Of a stretch of DNA of 64,000 nt, positions 56,713 through 64,000 are shown one piece after another (the stretch's first letter is position 1; each line of letters starts with the position of its first letter). This DNA is from Mesostigma viride (taxonomy: Eukaryota; Streptophyta; Mesostigmatophyceae; Mesostigmatales; Mesostigmataceae). The stretch lies in the NCBI GenBank assembly GCA_009746045.1, contig RPFO01000312.1, forward strand, positions 784,323 to 848,322. Reading direction: 5' to 3'. Below the pieces are notes generated by a model, which was given only the letters and a program-made list of their open reading frames with translations, did no database searches and was not told the DNA's origin. A program made the translations under genes and the position numbers.

Positions 56713-59700
56713 TCAGTCACTAGACGAGTTGCTACAATCTGCTTCAGCGTAGTTCACTTTTCCATGCGCCCTTGCACTTCTCCTCGTTGGTCCAAGGTTG
56801 CCCGGGCTAGGTGCAGCCACATTCTTGTGCTGCCTACCCCCTCTCCCCCTCTGCCCCCGCTTCCCCCGCGTAGGTTCAGCCGCATACTCGCGGCCATCGT
56901 CACCACGGGCAGAATCAGCAGCATTTTCTGCTGCAGGCTGCCTACCTCCTCTCCCCTTCTGCCCCCGCTTCCCCCGCCTAGGTTCAGCCGCATACTCGCG
57001 GCCATCGTCACCACGGGCAGAATCAGCAGCATTTTCTGCTGCAGGCTGCCTCCTTCCTCTCCCCCTCCGTCCACGCGTCCCCCGTGCAGGTTTAGACGCT
57101 TCGTAGCTGCATGGGTCATCACTGTCGCTGCTAGGTGGAGCCACATCCTCTTGGCTACCATTATCACTGCCGCTGCAGATGGAGGAATCAGTTTCTGCTG
57201 CAGGCTGCTTACCCCTCCTCTTCCTTGGTGCAGGCATGCCATCCTCGCTGCCATTGCAACCAATGCTGCCACTGGCAGCATCATCTGCTGAGGCAGCCTT
57301 CTTCTTGCTCTTGGAAGCCTTCTTCTTGCGTTCTTTCAGTTCTTCCAGTGGCACATCAAGCCGTGGACGAGGACGGGCGACAGGCTCAGGGACAAGATCA
57401 GCAAACACTCGAGTGCCCTCCCATGGAAGCTTCAAGGCGCGAGTGAGTTCATTGTATGATGTGCTCCCATCCGCTGCCGACAAATGCCATGGCAGCTTCA
57501 TATGGACTATCGCCATCTCAGGCGCATAGGCTGGGTCCAGTACATACCCTACCGAGCTAACACTGCTAGGTAAGACTATTCTAGCATGCCGTGGGGCGTC
57601 GACACTGGTAACTGTTGTCAAGTACTCCATGGGACGGTCCACCACGTGTGAAGAGTGAAAAAGACTGACTTTAAAAAGTATCTGCCTTCTCCATGTCCCC
57701 ACCGGCTTTTGCAGTGTCGTGTGCAGAATGTGAGTAACATACCCATACTGCACCCCACCACTACCGTCATGGACCGCAACGCCTGAGTTCTGGTGGCGCT
57801 TGGTCGCTTCGTCAGCACGCTCTGTCCTATAGTTCACGCCGTACGCCTGGACCGTGTCATGTTCATCAGCTAGTGCCTGGATGCCGAATGCCGCTGCTTT
57901 GATCAAGTCAGGCACTAACGGCTTGATGTTCTGCCCGATCCACCACAGCAGCCAGGCGATGTCGGCGCACAGTGGTCGCCTGCACAAGAAAATCGAAACA
58001 GCGGGGTAACACTCCATATCCGAGAAGTTGGATCAATATATATCAATTCAAGTTGCGAGACTTGCTACTACTACCTTCTCTGCTGCACATGTTAATGCAG
58101 ATGCAAATGCTAATCATGCTGCTGATTGTGGTATACTATACACCCTCATGCACCAGTTAAGCACCTGCCAAACATGCTCACTCTGCATGCTAATCAATGC
58201 CACGTAAATATGCTGCCCTTGCTTCAATATTGCCATGCACAAACTCCAAAGGAGAGCAAGGACGACCTTGTCATGCCTAAAAGTGATACAAGCACTCACC
58301 AGTAATCTTGGTCCCCATGACCTTCAGTGTACACAGCACGTGCCAGCGCATCCCTTATCAACAGGCCGCGTACTTCTTCCAGCTCGGATGCAGTGAAGCG
58401 GTGGCTGTCAGGGCGAAGGCGTTTGCTCAGCATGACCTCTTTGGACAGGTCGTTGTCCAGTATGTCCCAGCAGTGTACGGCGTCTCTTGGCTGGATTAGT
58501 GTGAGGCAAAGAAAAGAAGACGTAAAATCAGGCTGGGACATGTGCATTACATTTATGTGGCAAAAAATACAATCCAAAAAACATGGACATGCAATGTACA
58601 AAAACATAGACTACAGCAGCGAACTTACAATGCAGGTGTCATCGGCAAAATGCAGCAGGATCCGCAACGCTTCCTGGCTCACGAAAAACTCGGCGATTGA
58701 GTGCTCGACGTTCACGTTTGATAACGCTCCATCGGTACACTGTGCCATCTGCCTTTCACCCCACGCCATGGAGCGGCCCTCAGGGAGACCAGCCCACTGG
58801 ATCTGCTCACTAAGGTGGACTGCCGCGTGAACAGAGCGCGACATCTCCGAAGCTGGCATAACCCGCTCGAGTGCAACAACTGCACGCACCATCAAACGGC
58901 CCACGTGAGCCAGCTGTTCCTGGGTGAGCACCCTACACGAAAAAATGCAGTTGCAGGCAGCAGCCATAAGCAAGAAGGCAGATCGGGCGTCCACGTGCAG
59001 CCGCCCTCGGAGCACCACAGCCAGTAGGTAGCACATGTATTTGATCTTGTCGGTAGTTTTCATGCATTCACTGCCCTTGCCCGACGCAGCGAACCGGCGA
59101 TAGTCCCCGCTGCAGTAGTCTGGTAGACAGCTGTACATGGCACCCTCCACGGCTGCAAGCAAGAGTCAAATAAATAGTACATACATAACCAAAGAAAGCG
59201 ATATGTCAGTTTACGCATGTTTAAGTTATTTGTTATCAGTGCTTTAAGGGGCAAAACAATTTTTTTTTTTTAATGCAAGAGGGAGCCCAGCGAATCAGAA
59301 TCATAATTGGCCTTCTTCTAACGCAAGAAACATCTTGCAAATGATCCGTACCAGTGCAGGCCTCTTTCTCTGCAGGCGTCAGCTGGCAGGGAGGGTGATG
59401 CCTCACGTCCTTCGTAGTCATCTTGCGCTTATTGCCACGCGCCGCCGCCACCGCCACCTTGGTCTTTGTTATCCATAGCTCCTGGTTGTAGCCCAAAGCT
59501 TTCAGCCGCTTTCGGACTGCGGCGGTAACGGCTTTCCCTGCAAGTGCAGAAGGAATAAAAAGCACACACAGAAAAAACAAAAACATCAACATCTCTGACG
59601 TACCCTACACAAGGAAAGAAAGAAACGCAAAAAATGAAAAAACAAAGAAAAATCTATGGTCTTACCCCTTGTGCACGCCATCATGCGCTTCAATATGTTC

Positions 59701-61193
59701 GGGATGAGGTGGAATTCATCCACTAGGTGCCGTACGGGGAGTTCGCGCCAGTATTCCAGCCGGTCAAACACCTCGGGTTGGACTTTTCTCAAGCCACAGT
59801 ACTCAAGGTATAAGTCACGGTCCATTAAAGGCGGGGCGTCGCCGGCATCGGCGGGGCGGCCAGGGTCATCCTTCTCTAGCAGAGTGTCATTTTGCAGAAA
59901 GACAATTTTGCCTTGAGAGAAATACACCCCTTCCCACCTAGGCCCATGGAGAGTGCAACCGAAATACCCGGAATCCGGAATATTCAGTGCCTTGGCGAAG
60001 GCAGGGTAGTCGTGAATAACCCATAGAAGCAGCGACTGGACCCGAACAGGCTTGAAACAAGTGCCTTTGTCATCCAAGATGTCACAGACGTGAAACCCAC
60101 GCCACATGCCCACAAAGTCATCGGCCACCAACTCGAGAAAAATCTGCAAGTCCGATGGCGCACGACCCTTGCAAGCACTGATCAAAAGTACTGGTGGTGA
60201 AAAATGCTTGTTGGAAAAAGCACCCTCAGGCAGGTTGTAACAAGCCGCGAATGCGGCCCAGCAGGAGTAAGTCATCTTAAAGCTCCGAGGGTTCATGCCA
60301 TCAATGCACACCCCAAACATCAAGTTCCGGGGATCGCGTCTGAACTCAGGGTATTTGTCCTTCACGAATTGAACAGCACGGCAGTCTGCAGGCATTCATA
60401 CAAAGGCACAGCATACAACAACACGCATGTGCGACAGGTGGGAGAGATTTAGTTCCCAGGCCGACTAATGGCATAGGAAAAATCAAAGAAACCATCAGTC
60501 TAAAATAAAGCAAAGGCGTTGTGGGGGAAATCGAGCAGCAGATGAATTAAAAGCAAATGCGATTTCCAAACCCTGGTATCTTTACGAACCTTTTACACCA
60601 TTCACTTTCCGGGTTGGGCCATCTGACTCCTTGTTCTCAGCCTCTGATGCATACCGCAAAGCGGCGGACATGGCAGGGATTCTCAGCCAGCTGCGGATAC
60701 GGTTTTGGAGAGGGAAATGACGGACTTGACGATGTGGCTTGTTTGTCATTCTTTCCACACCCTTCCTGTCAGTGTACTTCTCATACCGCGTCTCGCCACA
60801 CTTGGGACATTTCTGCAGGTCTTTGTCCTTGTACAAAAACTTGTCGCAGCAGCAGGCGTCATAGACTCGGTACCCCACCCCTACCGAGTTGACGAGGTTT
60901 TTGGCCTCCTTTATGCTGGCTGGTAGACAATTGCCTGCCAGCAAGATTTCCGATATGAATTGCATCAGCTGGTCACCAAACGCCTTCGTGCACGCATTTT
61001 CCCCCAGTAAAGCCAGCAGCCGCAATGACGTTACTACGGCTGAGTCCGACGAGCCAGGATAGAGCGGAGTGTCTTGTCTGACTCGGTTCACGGTCTCGTC
61101 GAACTGGCGGGCAAATGCCTCCGCCTCTGCCTCCCCGCTGCCATCTACATCATCACGCTCCTGCATCATGAAGTCATCCACAGTTTCAGCCAT
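56713..61193 (-). CDS. tnp2: TNP2-type CACTA transposase, six exons, apparently intact
   Basis: Catalyses cut-and-paste transposition. Proposed exons: 61193-60599, 60385-59666, 59537-59352, 59152-58629, 58490-58300 and 57979-56713. All introns are GT-AG and total coding length is divisible by three (1,160 residues). Exon 1 has a Cys cluster (YDACCCDKF, KCPKCGETRY) and RHFPL as in TNP2 N-termini. Exon 2 has the core RNLMFGVCIDGMNPRS and YSCWAAFAACYNLP, and VIHDYPAFAKALN. Exon 4 resembles the DUF4218 region. The C-terminal exon holds three to four basic, Ala-rich repeats (PAAENAADSARGDDGREY). Boundaries are inferred by frame and splice consensus. Confidence 0.85.
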
Positions 61194-61212
61194 TCGCGTC
61201 ACTAAGGTGGTG

Positions 61213-61245
61213 CCGGGCCCGCTACGAAAAACGTAGCGGGCCCGG
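61213..61245. promoter_or_regulatory. Perfect hairpin in the divergent promoter region
   Basis: Arms CCGGGCCCGCTACG (61213-61226) and CGTAGCGGGCCCGG (61232-61245) around AAAAA, 20 bp upstream of the proposed transposase ATG. In the transcript leader it would form a very stable stem. Role unknown. Confidence 0.7.
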
Positions 61246-61375
61246 TGATGTCGCTATTTCACCACCCGACTCTACATCGAGTCACTGTGCATGACATAAA
61301 TATGGCTGCCTACAGCATCGCGCAAGGTGTACACGTCAAATTATTATGGCGTTCGTTGCCAAGGCTGCGTACCTG

Positions 61376-61424
61376 CCCTTGGCGTAGCTCACGTTGGCGT
61401 AGCTCACGTTGGCGTAGCTCACCC
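61376..61424 (+). repeat. Three tandem 15-bp units in the intergenic region
   Basis: ggcgtagctcacgtt occurs about three times in a row between the divergent genes. Possibly protein-binding sites. Confidence 0.65.
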
Positions 61425-61662
61425 TCCTTTGTCAACGGTGGCGTTCTCCAATTCACGTGCCTTCACGTGCAACGTCCACTTCCTGTGCCAGCTCTGGCGC
61501 GGCGCTTGCCCTCCGGGCTGAATTTCAAATTTCCGCGGCATTTAGTGCACTCCGTTGGATTATTTGGGCGCTGCGTCCGGACGGAGGCTGCTGCCTGCTG
61601 GTCGCACAAAAGTGATCGTTTTGGCTGGAAGGCATGGTGAGACATGTCGAAGGCTGGACAGG

Positions 61663-62211
61663 ATGGTGGAAAGGCGCAAGGCAGATGCCGATACGTGGCA
61701 GAGATTTCACGCGGGCCACGCAACTGAGTCTCAACCACTATTGAACGTACCGCCAGCTGAATATCAGAAACGGCTGCGCGCCGTGATATTCCAGCTCTCC
61801 AAGAAGTATTTCCTGGACGGACTAGCCAGAAAAGAGGAAGACGATGAGCTATTTCATGCCGTAGTAGAGCGCGTCTGCAGTGTCTGCAGTGGATTTACCC
61901 GAGCGTTAGCAAAAAGCGCGCATGATACGGCATTGAATAGATTCCGCGCTGGGAATCAGAAAGGCAAGGAGCCTACCGGGCAGTCCCCGCGAGAGTTTGT
62001 AGAAAGCAAGGTCTCGCGACATCTCTCAAACCGGAAGCGGGAAGCCAAGCTGCGCGAGATTGCGGCTAGCGGTTCTGAGCCACGGAAAAACAAGCCGACC
62101 AAGACAGCTGGCCCACCGGCCGCCGAGGCCCCCGCTCCGGCTCGCCGCCCCCTGGCATCCATCACTAACGGAGAAACGACAGATTCCAAGGTGCATGAAA
62201 TGATTTTATAG
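61663..62211 (+). CDS. CACTA accessory ORF, basic, unknown function
   Basis: The frame with ATG at 61663 encodes about 182 residues and is open upstream to 61555. It has a central helical region (PPAEYQKRLRAVIFQLSKKY, then a DELFHAVVERVC segment) and a strongly basic C-terminal tail ending with an Ala/Pro-rich stretch. Divergent to the transposase and inside the CACTA element. It could be a TNPA-like DNA-binding protein or part of a spliced gene with 62372-63966. No family recognised. Confidence 0.5.
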   Translation: MVERRKADADTWQRFHAGHATESQPLLNVPPAEYQKRLRAVIFQLSKKYFLDGLARKEEDDELFHAVVERVCSVCSGFTRALAKSAHDTALNRFRAGNQKGKEPTGQSPREFVESKVSRHLSNRKREAKLREIAASGSEPRKNKPTKTAGPPAAEAPAPARRPLASITNGETTDSKVHEMIL

Positions 62212-62371
62212 GGCCGGCATTGGTTATAGTTTTGCTGGGATTTTTTGGTCTGTGTAGTAGGGGACAGTCATAGTATTTTCAATTTCTGTACCACATCTTC
62301 CATCGTGTTTCGCCTCTAATAATAATTGCTTGAGTCGTGCGTTTGGATGACTTCTTTTACACCGGCGTTGC

Positions 62372-63966
62372 ATGATGCAGTTGTCAACCAACGACGTGAA
62401 GGAAGAGTCAGGCATCATGTCAGGGGCTGAGATAGGCAACCTGTCACCGGCATCCCGAAAGGCTGCGAGGCTTGCAGCGCTGCATGCCCAGATTGCGGAA
62501 GTTGAGGCGGAGTATGAGGTGGAGGTCACGCAGGAAGACTCCGCGTTTCGTCCGCCTCCGCCGGTACCCCCTCGATCATCGCCCAAGGCACCTCCCCCGC
62601 TGCCCACTGCAGCGCCGGCGGCACCTCCCCCGCTGCCCGCTGCGGCGCCCGAGGCACCTCCGTTTCGTCCGCCTCCGCCGGTGCCCCCTCGATCATCGCC
62701 CAAGGCATGGCCTCCCCCGCTGCCCACTGCAGCGCCCGCGGCACCTCCACCGCTGCCCACTGCTGCAGCGCCCGCGGCACCTCCACCGCTGCCCACTGCA
62801 GCCCCAAAGCTGCCTCCTCAGGAACCCACATTGCCCAATCGAATGGAGGTAGCGTGTGACACATGGTGCACTCTACTTGATGCTGTAATGGAAAAGAGAA
62901 AGGAGCCAGCGCCAGCGTCCACTGCAGTGCCCCTGCCCGAGGCCGCACTGCCGCCGCCGCAGAAAAAGGCACAGCCAAAGCCTCCGAAGCCGCCGCGCCA
63001 GCCTAAGTGGGTCCCACCTCCCCCAACAGACTTTGGCTTACCCCATTACTTGGAGAAAGCCGGCATCCCACACGCGCACATCTTGCCACGCCCGGCAGAT
63101 ATCAAGGCAGAGGTCACGGCGGGTCTCTTCTTCGCGCAGAAGTGGTTTTTGAAGGCCGTGCCGGCGCTCAAAAAAGGTGCGGAGTGGTCCTGGGAAATCG
63201 GCATGATCAGCGCGGTGAACTTCAGACTCGCAAAGCCTTGGAAGGCCACCTTTCTCGCCGAAGAGGGCGAAGAGCCTGAAAAGTATCAGATTGACTGTTT
63301 CACTTTGCCCTACGGTGAGGAGGGCTCCACAGAGACCTCATGGGTCCTCCTTGGAGGCATCAGCATCACAGACCTGCCTTCTCTAAAGGCTAAACCTACT
63401 TCCAAGGTGGCCGCAACGCTCCCCCAGACAGACACCGAGCCGGAGACCAAGTGGGAGACCGAGCCGGAGACCGAGCAGGAGACCAAGCCGGGGACCCAGC
63501 CAGCATACAAGCGCGCGCGGGTAACGCTGGAGCTCCAGGAACTGGATCCTCCCAAGCATGGGCTCACTGATGCCGAGAAGAAGGTCCAGGATCTGCAGAG
63601 GCAGCTGGAAGAGCAGCTGGCGCTGCTAAAGGCTGCGCAAGAGAAGATGTCAACTCAAGCAAGGAGCCAGCTGGCCACCCCGATGGAAACCGAGGAGACT
63701 CCATCTGTAAGTTTGTGGCAACTTTCCAAAATCATTGGCCATGCATGTTGACCTTACGCAGTCACGTGTCTATTAAATATTTAATTAATTAATGTTGGCT
63801 TTGAATGTCAAGTTATTGCGCACTCAGCAAGTAAATGTCGACTTGGCAGACAATTTTGTTTTAATATCTTTCTTTTCTTCTTGATGCTTATAAAATTGCT
63901 GAATTGCAGGCAAGCGGGACTGAGCAAGAGTCCAAAGCGGGCACCGAGTATGGCCAACCTGCATGA
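62372..63966 (+). CDS. CACTA accessory gene, Pro-rich repeats plus coiled coil, two exons seen
   Basis: ATG at 62372. The exon ends at 63706 (tct/gtaagt) and the next starts at 63910 (gcag/gcaagc), giving a stop at 63966 and 463 residues in phase. The N-terminus has a helix (SRKAARLAALHAQIAEVEAEY), then Pro-rich tandem repeats (RPPPPVPPRSSPKA and PPPLPTAAPAA types), a globular part (about residues 215-330, with FFAQKWFLKAVPALKKG), a Glu/Thr-rich repeat (ETEPET) and a coiled coil (AEKKVQDLQRQLEEQLALLKA). Probably an accessory protein of the element. Function not known. Confidence 0.6.
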
Positions 63967-64000
63967 CAGATTCAAGCTCATCATCGTAAAGTAAGTGTGG

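Larger units (their letters stand above)
56240..64000 (-). mobile_element. CACTA (En/Spm) DNA transposon, one end and coding region; continues past the window
   Basis: The insertion point is seen by comparison with 1-1746: ttaggacca then tcgaaac there, but ttaggacca then CACTAGGAACTC here. The terminus is followed by a dense subterminal repeat array and a complete TNP2-type transposase on the minus strand, with two plus-strand genes beyond. The other terminus (a TAGTG end followed by tcgaaacagg) is not in the window, so the element exceeds 7.7 kb. Confidence 0.88.

Noticed and set aside
61541-61545. TAGTG at 61541 as the second CACTA terminus
   Set aside because: The flank does not continue with the expected tcgaaacagg of the uninterrupted target, there is no subterminal array next to it, and genes of the element lie beyond.

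Overview
The window is intergenic, repeat-dominated eukaryotic DNA. It holds a stack of nested transposable elements of at least seven kinds and almost no identifiable host gene. GT-AG introns in a CACTA transposase gene, GC-rich coding next to AT-richer non-coding DNA, and PAT/kangaroo-type tyrosine-recombinase retrotransposons (known from green algae such as Volvox and Chlamydomonas) suggest a large repeat-rich algal genome, probably green. No marker gene proves this.

Layout. (1) 1-1746 is the 5' part of a non-coding DIRS-like element (called NA-DIRS here) on the minus strand. (2) 2185-13495 is a gag-only Ty1/copia LTR element with a 5-bp target duplication (cccac). Its 5' LTR was split by DIRS element 1 (2423-8741) and its body by a TTAA-flanked element (9692-11576). 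(3) 13496-18472 is a minisatellite followed by three hexanucleotide microsatellites. (4) 18473-24354 is a foldback element and 5'-truncated DIRS element 2. (5) 24355-32584 is an unidentified coding sequence split in frame by DIRS element 3 (24980-32155), which itself carries a lone NA-DIRS A repeat. (6) 33230-44675 is a 175-bp satellite and a cluster of non-coding TTAA-flanked elements of three families, one nested in another, plus a second NA-DIRS copy. (7) 45516-56239 is DIRS element 4 on the minus strand, split by a young 2.66-kb non-autonomous LTR element and by a third NA-DIRS copy that was itself hit by a dimeric TIR element. (8) 56240 to the window end is a CACTA (En/Spm) element with a subterminal repeat array and an apparently intact six-exon TNP2 transposase, divergent from two plus-strand accessory genes.

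How the parts work. The autonomous DIRS elements have split direct repeats (A1 - gag - RT/RNase H/tyrosine recombinase - B1 A2 B2). Element 1 is compared with an empty site inside the window (the copia 3' LTR), which shows insertion with no target duplication. In all four copies the RNase H and recombinase parts are joined by a 2A ribosome-skipping motif (GDVESNPGP) whose codons differ only synonymously between families. The most novel feature is a covarying hairpin (outer stem, GCACT internal loop opposite one G, inner stem, GNNA tetraloop). It occurs 12 times, in one to three copies just upstream of B1, and is shared by two coding DIRS families and the non-coding NA-DIRS family. A C-tract/G-quadruplex spacer between A2 and B2 is shared in the same way.
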